The notes beneath the pieces are model-generated. The model did no database searches. It was given only the letters and a program-made list of their open reading frames with translations, and was not told where the DNA came from. A DNA stretch of 64,000 nucleotides from positions 1 to 64,000 of the forward strand of contig NZ_MJAT01000006.1 in assembly GCF_001742305.1 (NCBI RefSeq), read 5' to 3'. Both the position numbers and the translations under genes were made by a program. The stretch comes from Desulfuribacillus stibiiarsenatis. GTDB taxonomy: Bacteria > Bacillota > Bacilli > Desulfuribacillales > Desulfuribacillaceae. Positions 16,054-27,229 of the stretch are shown here, piece by piece (position 1 is the first letter of the stretch; every line of letters starts with the position of its first letter).

Positions 16054-17712
16054 ATGATAGCATTGCGAAAGTTAAATCTATGGAAACGATTACGCCATCA
16101 TCTTAATATCTGGGCTGTTTTAAGTCTAATAAGTATCATTATCATCATAGTACCCAGTCTATTGATTGCGATAGAATTCTTCGCGGAGCCAAATCATAAT
16201 TGGACCCATATAAAAGAATACCTATTACAGGAGTATATCTATAATTCGATAGTTTTACTTTTGTTTACAGCATTGGCTACAATAGTCATTGGTGTCAGTT
16301 TGGCATGGTTGGTTACGATGTATAAATTTCCACTTCGGAACATATTGAAATGGGGACTCATTTTACCTTTGGCAATTCCGCCGTATATAGGCGCTTACAC
16401 ATATCATGGAATCTTCAATTATACTGGTATAGTTCAAGTAAATCTACGTAATACCTTTGAAATAACAGTGAATCAAAGCTACTTTAATATAATGACTATT
16501 CCTGGAGCAATCTTTATTTTTACGATTTTCTTATATCCTTATGTATATACCATTACAAGAAGTTTCTATCAATTCCAATCATCTTCATTGATAGAGAACG
16601 CCAGACTGCTAGGGAGCAATTCTATAGAGACTTTCTTTAGAATTGGATTGCCGATTTCACGGGTTGCAATTGTTGGCAGTGTAACACTTGTAGTCCTAGA
16701 AGTATTAAACGACTACGGTGTAGCAAGCTATTTTGGAATCCAAACGTTTAGTACTGCAATTTTTAGGACTTGGTACGGAATGCAAGACATCGATTCAGCA
16801 TTGAAACTTGCGGGAGCATTAATGTTGATTGTTATATTGATATTGATTTTGGAGAAATTTTTGCGAGGAAGAAAAAGATATAGCTTTTCATCTACTAAAG
16901 TAAGACCAATTCAACCACAGCAATTAAAGGGTTGGAAGGCATTTTTAGTATTTTTCTATTGCTTTGGGGTTTTCGTAATCGCCTGTATAATACCAATCCT
17001 ACAGCTATTACAATGGGCTTATATTACCTACGAGAAGATATACAGTAATGAGTTCATTAACCTAATCTATCAATCTATTTTAGTTGCTTCCATAGCATCT
17101 TCTATCATAGTACTTGGTTCATTGGTTATCGCGAATTATACGAGGTTATATCGAGGGGCGTTAACCAAGATAATATCAAGGGTTACTACGCTTGGATACT
17201 CAATACCTGGTGCAGCTATTGCAATTGCTGTGATTACGGTTTTTTTAGCAATTGACCGATATCTGACATCAATCTCAGATATATTGAGTGTGGATCCGAT
17301 ATTTGTATTCCGTACGAGTTTAGTGATGCTAATAGTAGCTTATATTATTCGATTTTTAGCGATTGGATATAACTCCATAGAATCAGGCTTTGAAAAGGTT
17401 GGGAATACGTTTACAGAGGCTTCTAGGATGCTTGGATATTCGACGGTAAAAACGTTCTTTAAGATAGATATACCGCTTGTACGTGGAGCAATCTTTAGTG
17501 GTTTCATTTTAGTTTTTGTAGACATATTAAAGGAATTACCATTAACATTGTTTTTACAGCCATTTAATTTTGCAACTTTGGCTACCCAAGCATTCAAATA
17601 TGCCAATGATGAGATGGTTCACGAAGCTGCGTTGGCATCCCTATTAATTATCTTCATCAGCGGAATTAGCATCTACTTCTTCCATAGAATACTAGATAAG
17701 GAGCCAAGATAA
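16054..17712 (+). CDS. Ferric iron ABC transporter, fused permease
   Basis: A 552-residue membrane protein with two homologous halves and about twelve helices that forms the channel of the importer. Each half holds an EAA-type loop that contacts the ATPase: ENARLLGSNSIETFFRIGLP (about residue 180) and EASRMLGYSTVKTFFKIDIP (about 455). ATG 16054 is chosen because AAGGATGTG lies five bases before it; the frame extends to 15979 within the preceding gene. Its stop shares one base with the ATPase start (TAATG). Fused permeases of this size are typical of FbpB-type systems. Confidence 0.9.
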   Translation: MIALRKLNLWKRLRHHLNIWAVLSLISIIIIIVPSLLIAIEFFAEPNHNWTHIKEYLLQEYIYNSIVLLLFTALATIVIGVSLAWLVTMYKFPLRNILKWGLILPLAIPPYIGAYTYHGIFNYTGIVQVNLRNTFEITVNQSYFNIMTIPGAIFIFTIFLYPYVYTITRSFYQFQSSSLIENARLLGSNSIETFFRIGLPISRVAIVGSVTLVVLEVLNDYGVASYFGIQTFSTAIFRTWYGMQDIDSALKLAGALMLIVILILILEKFLRGRKRYSFSSTKVRPIQPQQLKGWKAFLVFFYCFGVFVIACIIPILQLLQWAYITYEKIYSNEFINLIYQSILVASIASSIIVLGSLVIANYTRLYRGALTKIISRVTTLGYSIPGAAIAIAVITVFLAIDRYLTSISDILSVDPIFVFRTSLVMLIVAYIIRFLAIGYNSIESGFEKVGNTFTEASRMLGYSTVKTFFKIDIPLVRGAIFSGFILVFVDILKELPLTLFLQPFNFATLATQAFKYANDEMVHEAALASLLIIFISGISIYFFHRILDKEPR

Positions 17713-18386
17713 TGTATGTGCAAATAAAACAGGCAACTTTTCAATATGATAATGCAAAAGAAATGACAATTAAAGATTTTTCTCTAGAGATTGCCAAAGG
17801 CGAGATTATCTCTATTTTAGGTGATAGTGGCAGTGGAAAAAGCACAATGCTGAGAATTATGGCGGGCTTAGAAGTTCCTACTGGAGGCACAATGCTTGTC
17901 AATGGCAAAATTATGTTTAATGATCACCACTTCGTAGCTCCTGAAAACCGCGGGATTGGAATGGTATTTCAGGATTACGCATTGTTCCCTCATATGACGG
18001 TAGGTAAGAATATCCAATATGGATTAAGGAAGATAAGTAAAGAGCAAAAGCAACAAAGACTAAATGAAATGCTAGCGCTGGTTAATTTAACAGACTTTAG
18101 AGATCGCTATCCCTATGAATTAAGTGGTGGACAGCAACAACGAGTAGCATTAGCCAGGGCATTAGCACCATCTCCATCTTTGTTAATTTTTGATGAGCCT
18201 TTTAGTAACCTTGATGCAAAAATACAAGTTCAAATTCGTGATGATTTAAGAAAAATATTAAAGCAAACAGGTATTACATCTATTTTTGTGACTCATGATC
18301 AAAAAGATGCGAAGGCTCTTGCTGATCGAATTGTCTTCTTGAATAACGGTATTGTAGAAAGGATTATAACACCCGACAAAATATAG
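17712..18386 (+). CDS. Ferric iron ABC transporter, ATP-binding protein
   Basis: A 224-residue ATPase that drives iron import. Walker A is GDSGSGKST (37-45), the signature is LSGGQQQRVALARAL (near 137), Walker B is LLIFDEP (near 157) and the switch His lies in VTHDQ (near 193). It lacks the C-terminal regulatory domain of about 120 residues found in FbpC, so it is a minimal form. It is translationally coupled to the permease through a one-base overlap. Confidence 0.9.
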   Translation: MYVQIKQATFQYDNAKEMTIKDFSLEIAKGEIISILGDSGSGKSTMLRIMAGLEVPTGGTMLVNGKIMFNDHHFVAPENRGIGMVFQDYALFPHMTVGKNIQYGLRKISKEQKQQRLNEMLALVNLTDFRDRYPYELSGGQQQRVALARALAPSPSLLIFDEPFSNLDAKIQVQIRDDLRKILKQTGITSIFVTHDQKDAKALADRIVFLNNGIVERIITPDKI

Positions 18387-18401
18387 GTTGGGTGTTTTCT
18401 T
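18368..18401 (+). terminator. Terminator overlapping the end of the iron transporter operon
   Basis: AACACCC (18368-18374) pairs with GGGTGTT (18390-18396), followed by a T-rich tract. The left arm is inside the last codons of the ATPase gene. Confidence 0.7.
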
Positions 18402-18423
18402 TCAATTTTTTACACCTTATATG

Positions 18424-18452
18424 TTGACAAAGGTCAATTTTTTTTGTATTTT
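18424..18452 (+). promoter_or_regulatory. Sigma A-type promoter of the hrcA operon
   Basis: A consensus TTGACA (18424-18429), a 17-base spacer and TATTTT (18447-18452). It is followed directly by the CIRCE operator. Confidence 0.65.
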
Positions 18453-18464
18453 TTTATTAAAGGT

Positions 18465-18491
18465 TTAGCACTCATTAGAGGAGAGTGCTAA
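18465..18491 (+). promoter_or_regulatory. CIRCE heat-shock operator
   Basis: A perfect inverted repeat TTAGCACTC, nine bases, GAGTGCTAA. This is the binding site of the HrcA repressor, and it lies just before hrcA, so the operon autoregulates in response to GroEL availability. Confidence 0.97.
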
Positions 18492-18507
18492 CAGGAGGTA
18501 TAAAACA

Positions 18508-19548
18508 ATGCTGACAGATCGACAGAAGCTTATATTGAAAACTATCATCGATGATTATGTCCGTTCTGCAGAGCCAGTAGGTTCTCGAATCATAGCAAAA
18601 AAGGACAAAATCAATTACAGTTCAGCTACTATTCGTAATGAGATGTCCGACTTAGAAGAACTTGGATATCTTGAACAACCACATACTTCCGCGGGCAGAG
18701 TGCCATCACAAAAAGGTTATCGTTTTTATGTAGATTATCTGATTGAGCCTACTACGATGAATCACGTGGAAATTGAGAATGTTCGGGACATACTGTTCAA
18801 AAGAAAAGCAGAAGCCGAGGAAGTCATCCGTAACACAGCGAACATTTTAGCCGATCTGACGAACTATACATCCATAGTTTTAGGACCTGAAGTGTTTAAG
18901 GCGAAGTTAAGGAGTATACAGCTTATACCTATTAGTCAAGCCTCTTGTGTTGCAATTGTTGTCACGGATACTGGTCATGTCGAGAATAAAGTTGTTGCGA
19001 TACCACCTGATTTACCAATTTACGAACTAGAAAAATTGACGAAAATCTTAAATGCTAAGCTTCAAGGGGTTCCTCTATATAAGCTTTCCCAATCAATTTA
19101 TAACGAAGTGTTAGTAGAGTTAAGAAAAAACATGGAACAATTCGAACACGCGATGGAGTTTGTAGAAGGAATTGTTACACAAACCACTCATCAAAAAGAT
19201 AATCGAGATTTCTTTTTGAGAGGAACCACCCACATTTTAAACCAGCCTGAATTTAAAGATATTGACACTGTAAGGAAATTCTTTAATTTATTTGAACAAA
19301 ATGGGGTTATTGTTGATTTATTCTCCAATCAAACGAGTTCTATTGAAGTGAAAATTGGTCAGGAGAACCAAGTAGAAGACGCTAAAAATTGCACCATTAT
19401 TACAGCGAACTATGTGATAAACGGAAAGCCAATTGGATCCATCGGCGTCATAGGTCCTACTAGATTAGATTATCCGAAGCTTATTACCCTCATTGATTAT
19501 GTGGCAAAGGATTTATCCCAAGCTCTGAATCAATTGAATAAAGAATAA
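18508..19548 (+). CDS. hrcA: Heat-inducible transcription repressor HrcA
   Basis: A 346-residue repressor that binds CIRCE and needs GroEL to fold. The N-terminal winged helix (LTDRQKLILKTIIDDYVRSA, then SSATIRNEMSDLEELGYLEQ and PHTSAGRVPSQKGYRFYVD) is fully conserved. The C-terminal GAF-like domain ends with GSIGVIGPTRLDYPK. AGGAGG is placed before ATG 18508. It is the first gene of hrcA-grpE-dnaK-dnaJ. Confidence 0.97.
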   Translation: MLTDRQKLILKTIIDDYVRSAEPVGSRIIAKKDKINYSSATIRNEMSDLEELGYLEQPHTSAGRVPSQKGYRFYVDYLIEPTTMNHVEIENVRDILFKRKAEAEEVIRNTANILADLTNYTSIVLGPEVFKAKLRSIQLIPISQASCVAIVVTDTGHVENKVVAIPPDLPIYELEKLTKILNAKLQGVPLYKLSQSIYNEVLVELRKNMEQFEHAMEFVEGIVTQTTHQKDNRDFFLRGTTHILNQPEFKDIDTVRKFFNLFEQNGVIVDLFSNQTSSIEVKIGQENQVEDAKNCTIITANYVINGKPIGSIGVIGPTRLDYPKLITLIDYVAKDLSQALNQLNKE

Positions 19549-19621
19549 AAGCAGCTCCAAATGTGAATGATGTTAGAGGTTTATTATGTATGAAGACTGG
19601 CTAGTAAATGGAGGTTTACGG

Positions 19622-20188
19622 ATGAAACAAAAAAACAATGAAAGTACCAAATCAGAAGAAGTAGTAGAAGTAAGCAATCTAGAAGAAACTTGCGTTCAAG
19701 AAGAATGTGAATCATGTGTAGATGGCACACAAGATTTAGATGAAAATCAAAAGAATATTTTACAATTAGAAGAGAAGTTACAGCAGCAAGAAGATCGTTA
19801 TCTACGTCTTCAAGCAGATTTTGATAACTTCCGCAGAAGAACGCAAAAGGATCAATTACAAGTGATTACACGGGCAAATAAAGAGTTAATACTCTCAATT
19901 CTGCCAATCATAGATAATCTGGAACGTGCTATTAGCTCAAGTGAAAGCTTAGATAGCCCGTTTACTAAAGGGGTGGATATGGTTTACAAGCAGTTGCTTG
20001 AAGAATTGAAAAAACAAGGCGTCAAGGTTATAGAGGCAGTAGATAAAGAATTTGATCCGCATTTCCATCAGGCAGTAGCTCAAGAGCCTTCGGATAAACC
20101 TTCTAACATTGTTTTAGAAGAATATCAGAAAGGTTACATGCTTCATGAGGATGTTCTAAGACCTACAATGGTGAAAGTAAGTCAGTAA
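19622..20188 (+). CDS. grpE: Nucleotide exchange factor GrpE
   Basis: A 188-residue cochaperone that releases ADP from DnaK. An acidic disordered N-terminus precedes a long coiled coil (about 50-85, ILQLEEKLQQQEDRYLRLQ) and the conserved ADFDNFRRR; the beta domain holds EFDPHFHQAV and KGYMLHEDVLRPTMVKVS at the end. ATG 19622 is preferred (GGAGG seven bases before it) over ATG 19586. Confidence 0.95.
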   Translation: MKQKNNESTKSEEVVEVSNLEETCVQEECESCVDGTQDLDENQKNILQLEEKLQQQEDRYLRLQADFDNFRRRTQKDQLQVITRANKELILSILPIIDNLERAISSSESLDSPFTKGVDMVYKQLLEELKKQGVKVIEAVDKEFDPHFHQAVAQEPSDKPSNIVLEEYQKGYMLHEDVLRPTMVKVSQ

Positions 20189-20242
20189 TATAGTATCGCA
20201 AGCATATTTAAAAGAAAGAATAAAAAACTATTGAAACATTAG

Positions 20243-22096
<1,854 letters not shown>

Positions 22097-22120
22097 TTAT
22101 ATAATCTTTAAATGATTATA

Positions 22121-22150
22121 CAAAGCCAAGGTCCCCCCTTGGCTTTGTTG
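22121..22150 (+). terminator. Stem-loop between dnaK and dnaJ
   Basis: An 11-bp perfect stem CAAAGCCAAGG/CCTTGGCTTTG with a short C-rich loop. The tract after it (TTGTAATA) is poor in T, so it may act as an attenuator or an mRNA-stability element more than a full terminator. Confidence 0.6.
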
Positions 22151-22173
22151 TAATATAGAATTGAGGTGTCCTG

Positions 22174-23307
22174 ATGAGTAAAAGAGACTTTTATGAAATA
22201 CTAGGCGTTGGAAAAGAAGCTAGTGCTGATGAAATTAAAAAGGCGTATCGTCAACTTGCTAGGAAATTACATCCGGATGTAAATAAAGATGATCCTAATG
22301 CAGAAGAAAAATTTAAAGAAACTAAAGAAGCCTATGATGTTTTATCAAATCCAGACAAGAGAGCTCAATATGATCGTTTTGGTCATGCAGGAGCGCAAGG
22401 ACAAGGTTTTGGTGGTTTTGGCGGGTTTGATGAAGGTGATTTCTCAGGTGGCTTTAGCGATATTTTTGACATGTTTTTCGGAGGTGGAGGCGGTGGTGGT
22501 CAAAGGGCAAGTAACAGACCACGTCGTGGATCAGACTTACGATATGATTTAAGCATCACGTTTAAAGAGGCAATGAGTGGTAAAGAAGTTGAGTTGAAGC
22601 TTCCGAAACAAGAGAATTGTACAGCTTGTGATGGTACTGGTGCAGCCTCTAAGGATGACATAGAGACATGTAATGTATGTAAAGGCACTGGGCAAGAAGA
22701 AACAATGCAAAACACACCATTTGGTAGAATCGTGAATCGTCGTGTGTGTAGTGCGTGTCAAGGTCAAGGGAAACGTATTAAGAAGGTTTGTCCAGAATGT
22801 AAGGGACAAGGGAAGATTCGCAAAACTAAAACAATCAAGATTAATATCCCAGCGGGCGTAGATACAGGCGCTAAGATTCGTGTAGCTGGAGAAGGTGAAC
22901 CAGGAGATAATGGTGGACCACAAGGCGATTTATTTATCTTTATTACTGTAAAACCGCATGAGTTTTTTGAACGTAATGGGGATGATATATATTGTGAAGT
23001 ACCGATTACTTTTGCTCAAGCTACTTTAGGTGACGAGATAGAAGTGCCAACAATCGAAGGAAAAGTCAGATTAAAAATACCAGAAGGTACACAGACTGGC
23101 AAAATGTTCAGAATTAAAGGCAAAGGTGCTCCGAGGCTGAGGGGATATGGCAATGGCGACCAATTCGTGAAAGCTGTTGTAGTTACGCCAACCAATCTAA
23201 CGCAAAAGCAGAAAGACCTTCTTAAGGAATTTGCCGACATTGGTGGCGACGACACATATAGCCAATCAAAATCCTTTTTTCAACGTGTAAAGGATGCTTT
23301 TAAATAA
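22174..23307 (+). CDS. dnaJ: Chaperone DnaJ (Hsp40)
   Basis: A 377-residue cochaperone that delivers substrates to DnaK and stimulates its ATPase. It has a J domain with HPD near residue 33, a Gly/Phe-rich region (about 75-110), and four zinc-binding CxxCxGxG repeats ([32 protein letters not shown]; about 150-215), then the C-terminal peptide-binding domains. All elements of a type I DnaJ are present. Confidence 0.98.
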   Translation: MSKRDFYEILGVGKEASADEIKKAYRQLARKLHPDVNKDDPNAEEKFKETKEAYDVLSNPDKRAQYDRFGHAGAQGQGFGGFGGFDEGDFSGGFSDIFDMFFGGGGGGGQRASNRPRRGSDLRYDLSITFKEAMSGKEVELKLPKQENCTACDGTGAASKDDIETCNVCKGTGQEETMQNTPFGRIVNRRVCSACQGQGKRIKKVCPECKGQGKIRKTKTIKINIPAGVDTGAKIRVAGEGEPGDNGGPQGDLFIFITVKPHEFFERNGDDIYCEVPITFAQATLGDEIEVPTIEGKVRLKIPEGTQTGKMFRIKGKGAPRLRGYGNGDQFVKAVVVTPTNLTQKQKDLLKEFADIGGDDTYSQSKSFFQRVKDAFK

Positions 23308-23345
23308 CAAATTTTAAATAATTTTAGTAGCGAGAGGTGTAACTG

Positions 23346-24293
23346 TTGACGAATCTATGGTCAGAAATTTGTATTCATACTAATCATGAAGCAGTAGATG
23401 CTATTACCAATCTTCTTCATGAGTTGGGCGCAGGCGGTGTGGTGATTGAAGATTCATTATTATTAAATAAGGATTGGGATACATCCCTTGGAGAAATGTA
23501 CCATTTGTCTCCAGATGATTTTCCTACAGAAGGAGTAAACGTAAAAGCGTATCTCCCTGTGAATAGTTTTCTTGTTGAGACAATTGAACAAATTCGTGAA
23601 TCCTTAAATAATTTTAATCAATACGACATCGACATTAGTCCTGGAACTTTGACTGTTGCTGAAATGAACGAGGAAGATTGGGCTTCTTCATGGAAACAGT
23701 ACTACAAGCCTGTAGCGATTACAGACAGAATCACAATTACACCTTCTTGGGAATCTTATGAAAAAAGAGAAGACGAATTAGTTATTGAGTTAGATCCTGG
23801 AATGGCTTTCGGAACTGGCACTCATCCAACTACGAGATTATGTATTACGGCTCTAGAGAAATATATGAAAGTGAATGACTTTGTATATGATGTAGGTTGT
23901 GGTTCTGGAGTATTATCTATAGTGGCAGCTAAATTAGGAGCGAGTAATGTGCTTGCCTTTGATTTAGATGAACTGGCAGTTCAAATCACCAAGGCCAATG
24001 CGGAAGTTAATCAAGTACAAGATATTGTTCAGGCAAAACAAAATAATTTACTTGATGGTATAGAGAAACCAGCAAACATCATAGTCGCGAATATTATTGC
24101 AGAGATTATTGTTCGTTTCGCCCCAGATATACCAAAACTATTAACGAGTGATGGATTCTTTATTGCTTCCGGAATTATATCGTTAAAAGAGCAAGAAGTA
24201 GTTGACGCTCTTCAATCAGTAGGCCTAGAGATTATCGAAACTATCTACGAAGGTGATTGGCTGTCCATTGTAGCCAAGCAGAGTAGCGTATAG
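23346..24293 (+). CDS. prmA: Ribosomal protein L11 methyltransferase
   Basis: A 315-residue SAM-dependent enzyme that trimethylates ribosomal protein L11. The N-terminal substrate domain begins with WSEICIHTNHEAVDA; the methyltransferase domain has PGMAFGTGTHPTTRL (near 156), DVGCGSGVLSI (near 182) and IVANIIAEII (near 240). It starts with TTG at 23346 after an AGAGGTG site. It follows dnaJ as in Bacillus, and probably continues the heat-shock transcript. Confidence 0.95.
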   Translation: MTNLWSEICIHTNHEAVDAITNLLHELGAGGVVIEDSLLLNKDWDTSLGEMYHLSPDDFPTEGVNVKAYLPVNSFLVETIEQIRESLNNFNQYDIDISPGTLTVAEMNEEDWASSWKQYYKPVAITDRITITPSWESYEKREDELVIELDPGMAFGTGTHPTTRLCITALEKYMKVNDFVYDVGCGSGVLSIVAAKLGASNVLAFDLDELAVQITKANAEVNQVQDIVQAKQNNLLDGIEKPANIIVANIIAEIIVRFAPDIPKLLTSDGFFIASGIISLKEQEVVDALQSVGLEIIETIYEGDWLSIVAKQSSV

Positions 24294-24295
24294 TT

Positions 24296-25051
24296 ATGCA
24301 AAGATATTTCATAGATCCTAGTCAAGTGCAAGGACAGTCGATTGCTATTGAAGGCGACGACGCCAAACATATCGCCAAAGTATTACGTTATCAAATTGGT
24401 GATCAAGTGATTTGTTCCGATAATACTGGAAACAATTATATATGTGAGATATCTAGAATTGATGCGAAGACGATACATCTTCGCATTATTTCTAGTCATT
24501 TACCGTGTAATGAACCAGAAATATTTGTCACCTTGTACCAAGGAATGACGAAAGCTGATAAAATGGAATGGATTATTCAAAAAGGCACGGAAATTGGCGT
24601 TTCGGCATTCGTGCCCGTAGAAATGAAACGTTCGATTGCAAAATGGGAATCTGATAGGGAATCCAAGAAGATAGACAGATGGCGAAAAATTGCCAAGGAA
24701 GCAGCGGAGCAAGCGCATCGTAGTAAGATACCAGATGTGCAAGCACCGATTCGATTCAAGGAGTTATTAAAACTATCGACTGCCGATTCATCCACATTAA
24801 CACTACTTGCATATGAGAAAAGTGAGCATAATCAAGGTTTGCTTTCTTTATTAAAAGAATATCCAGAAGTGAAGAAGATTGCATTGATTGTTGGCCCAGA
24901 AGGCGGCATCAGTGAAGAAGAATTACAAGAAGCCTTACAATGTGGAATCCAAGCTATTAATTTAGGACCGCGTGTTTTAAGGACTGAAACTGCAGGTATG
25001 GTAGCTGCTTCAGGTATCTTGTTTTTTCATCAAGAATTAGGAGAGAAGTAA
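24296..25051 (+). CDS. rsmE: 16S rRNA (uracil1498-N3)-methyltransferase
   Basis: A 251-residue SPOUT-class enzyme. The N-terminal PUA-like part opens MQRYFIDPSQ with HIAKVLRYQIGD; the knot domain has KMEWIIQKGTEIGV, ALIVGPEGGISEEEL (near 200) and LGPRVLRTETA (near 222), which form the SAM site. It starts two bases after prmA ends, so the two are coupled. Confidence 0.95.
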   Translation: MQRYFIDPSQVQGQSIAIEGDDAKHIAKVLRYQIGDQVICSDNTGNNYICEISRIDAKTIHLRIISSHLPCNEPEIFVTLYQGMTKADKMEWIIQKGTEIGVSAFVPVEMKRSIAKWESDRESKKIDRWRKIAKEAAEQAHRSKIPDVQAPIRFKELLKLSTADSSTLTLLAYEKSEHNQGLLSLLKEYPEVKKIALIVGPEGGISEEELQEALQCGIQAINLGPRVLRTETAGMVAASGILFFHQELGEK

Positions 25052-25053
25052 AG

Positions 25054-26367
25054 ATGAAAGTTGCTTTCCATACATTAGGTTGCAAAGTAAATCAATACGA
25101 AACGGCAGCCATTGAACAGATTTTTACAGATGCCAGCTATGAAATCATTGATTTTAAAGAGACTGCGGATGTATATGTTATTAACACTTGTACGGTAACG
25201 AATTTAGGACAGCGAAAATCTAGACAAATGATACGTCGGGCGATTCAAAATAATCCGAACGCGATTATTGTGGTCACTGGTTGTTATGCGCAAACAGCAC
25301 CTGGAGAGGTGTTAGAGATTTTTGGAGTGGATTTGGTAATAGGCACACAAGACAGACAAAACATCTTACAATACGTAAATCAGCTATTAGAAGAACGGAA
25401 ACCTATTAATGCTGTTTCTGATATTATGCAGCAAAAAGATTTTGAAGATATCAGTGCTCCTTTTTTTGGTGAGCGAACTAGAGCTACACTCAAAATTCAA
25501 GAAGGATGTACGGAATTTTGTTCTTACTGCATAATACCGTATGCGAGGGGATCAATACGCAGTCGTAAACTTTCTAGTATTATTGAGCAGGCAGAATTAA
25601 TAGTTCGACAAGGATACAAAGAAATTGTGCTAGCAGGAATACATTTAGGCGCCTACGGTAAAGATCAAGAGGATATACAACTGACAGATGTATTACAAGC
25701 ACTTAAGGATGTTCAGGGACTTGAGAGAATCCGAATTAGCTCAATTGAAGCCACTGAAGTCGACGACCGTCTTTTAGAAATTATGAGTAGCTCTGACAAG
25801 TTTTGCAGGCATCTTCATTTACCCCTACAAGCGGCTACTAATGAAATCCTTGGCAAAATGAATCGAAAATACTCCGTAGAGCAATATGCTAATATTGTAG
25901 CAAACATTCGAAAACGCATACCAGAAATTGCAATCACAACCGATATCATCGTCGGTTTCCCAGGTGAGACAGAAGAATTATTTGATGAAGGTATACAATG
26001 GGTAGAGAAAATTTCATTTTCTGACATGCATATCTTTAAATATTCCAAGCGAACAGGAACGCCAGCTGCGGAAATGGAGAACCAGGTACTTAATACTGAT
26101 AAAGAGAAACGTAGTCAAAGATTGAATCAGCTTGCGAAACAAATGAAACATGAATACAATCAAAAATTTCTTGGCAAATCGCTTCCTGTGATTATTGAAC
26201 AACCATGGGGTCAAAGGCAAAACGAAGCATTACAATTGTTTGAAGGGTATTCCGATAATTATATAAAAATCGTAGTAGAGGCGACCCCGCAAGAGATTGG
26301 TACAATGGTGTCTGTAAAAGTTGACGATATTGGTACAGAGTACTGTTTTGGTAAGATAGAGAAATAG
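25054..26367 (+). CDS. mtaB: tRNA (N6-threonylcarbamoyladenosine37-C2)-methylthiotransferase
   Basis: A 437-residue radical SAM enzyme that adds a methylthio group to t6A at tRNA position 37. The N-terminal UPF0004 domain has Cys in TLGCKVNQYE, NTCTVTN and VTGCYAQ (second cluster). The radical SAM motif is EGCTEFCSYCIIP (about residue 150). A TRAM domain closes the protein. The TLGCKVN opening separates MtaB from MiaB and RimO. The spacing to rsmE is two bases. Confidence 0.94.
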   Translation: MKVAFHTLGCKVNQYETAAIEQIFTDASYEIIDFKETADVYVINTCTVTNLGQRKSRQMIRRAIQNNPNAIIVVTGCYAQTAPGEVLEIFGVDLVIGTQDRQNILQYVNQLLEERKPINAVSDIMQQKDFEDISAPFFGERTRATLKIQEGCTEFCSYCIIPYARGSIRSRKLSSIIEQAELIVRQGYKEIVLAGIHLGAYGKDQEDIQLTDVLQALKDVQGLERIRISSIEATEVDDRLLEIMSSSDKFCRHLHLPLQAATNEILGKMNRKYSVEQYANIVANIRKRIPEIAITTDIIVGFPGETEELFDEGIQWVEKISFSDMHIFKYSKRTGTPAAEMENQVLNTDKEKRSQRLNQLAKQMKHEYNQKFLGKSLPVIIEQPWGQRQNEALQLFEGYSDNYIKIVVEATPQEIGTMVSVKVDDIGTEYCFGKIEK

Positions 26368-26383
26368 GAAGTAGGAAGAATTT

Positions 26384-27043
26384 ATGAATCAGTCAGCGAT
26401 TACAAATTATATAGACCATACGAAATTACATCCAACGACTTCTAGGGAAGATGTCATTCAACTATGCAAGGAAGCGATTGACCACAACTTTGCTGCGGTC
26501 TGTATTAATCCTTGCTTTGTCTCACTAGCGGCTAAAGAGCTAGGCCAGAGTATTGTTAAAGTGTGTACGGTTGTTGGGTTTCCTTTAGGGGCTAATACCT
26601 CGGAAGCCAAAGCATACGAGACTGAATTAGCAGTACAACAAGGTGCAACCGAAATTGATATGGTGATCAATATTGATGCATTAAAACAAAATGATTATGA
26701 ATATGTAAAAAAAGACATACAAGCTGTAGTAGAGGCTTCGAGAGACCATGCGATAGTGAAAGTCATCATTGAAACCTGTTATTTATCAAATGAAGAGATT
26801 GTTAAAGCCTGTGAATTAGCTTTAGAAGCTAAAGCGCATTATGTGAAGACTTCTACAGGTTTCGGTAGCGCAGGGGCTAAAGTAGAAGATATAGAGCTAA
26901 TGAGACACACTGTTGGAGACTTAATGGGTGTTAAGGCTTCTGGAGGTATTAAAGATTTAAATACTGCATTAGCAATGATTAGAGCTGGTGCAAGCAGAAT
27001 TGGCACTAGTTCTGGAATTATCATAAGTACAACACATAACTAA
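26384..27043 (+). CDS. deoC: Deoxyribose-phosphate aldolase
   Basis: A 219-residue TIM-barrel class I aldolase that splits 2-deoxyribose-5-phosphate into glyceraldehyde-3-phosphate and acetaldehyde. IDHTKLHPTTS opens it, EIDMVINIDALK is near 90, and the Schiff-base Lys lies in HYVKTSTGFGSAGA (near 152); VKASGGI carries a second conserved Lys. It starts 16 bases after mtaB and ends at a terminator, so it is the last gene of the long heat-shock/translation transcript. Confidence 0.94.
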   Translation: MNQSAITNYIDHTKLHPTTSREDVIQLCKEAIDHNFAAVCINPCFVSLAAKELGQSIVKVCTVVGFPLGANTSEAKAYETELAVQQGATEIDMVINIDALKQNDYEYVKKDIQAVVEASRDHAIVKVIIETCYLSNEEIVKACELALEAKAHYVKTSTGFGSAGAKVEDIELMRHTVGDLMGVKASGGIKDLNTALAMIRAGASRIGTSSGIIISTTHN

Positions 27044-27050
27044 ATACTAT

Positions 27051-27087
27051 AACCTTAAGGCGAATCATGGTCTTAAGGTTTTTTTTA
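27051..27087 (+). terminator. Terminator after deoC
   Basis: Arms AACCTTAAG and CTTAAGGTT with a 12-base loop, followed by a run of T. Confidence 0.85.
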
Positions 27088-27156
27088 TTAAAATATTTTA
27101 ATAACAATTAAATAGGCATTTAATTTGCATCATTCTCTTGTTAGGAATTAGAAGCA

Positions 27157-27185
27157 TTGACTGATGAACAATTAAGCAATATTAT
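27157..27185 (+). promoter_or_regulatory. Sigma A-type promoter of the ferredoxin/cytochrome b unit
   Basis: TTGACT (27157-27162), a 17-base spacer and TATTAT (27180-27185), 45 bases before the start codon. Confidence 0.6.
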
Positions 27186-27229
27186 ATACATATAGGGGTA
27201 TAAGTATAATTAAAAAGGAGAGATAAAAA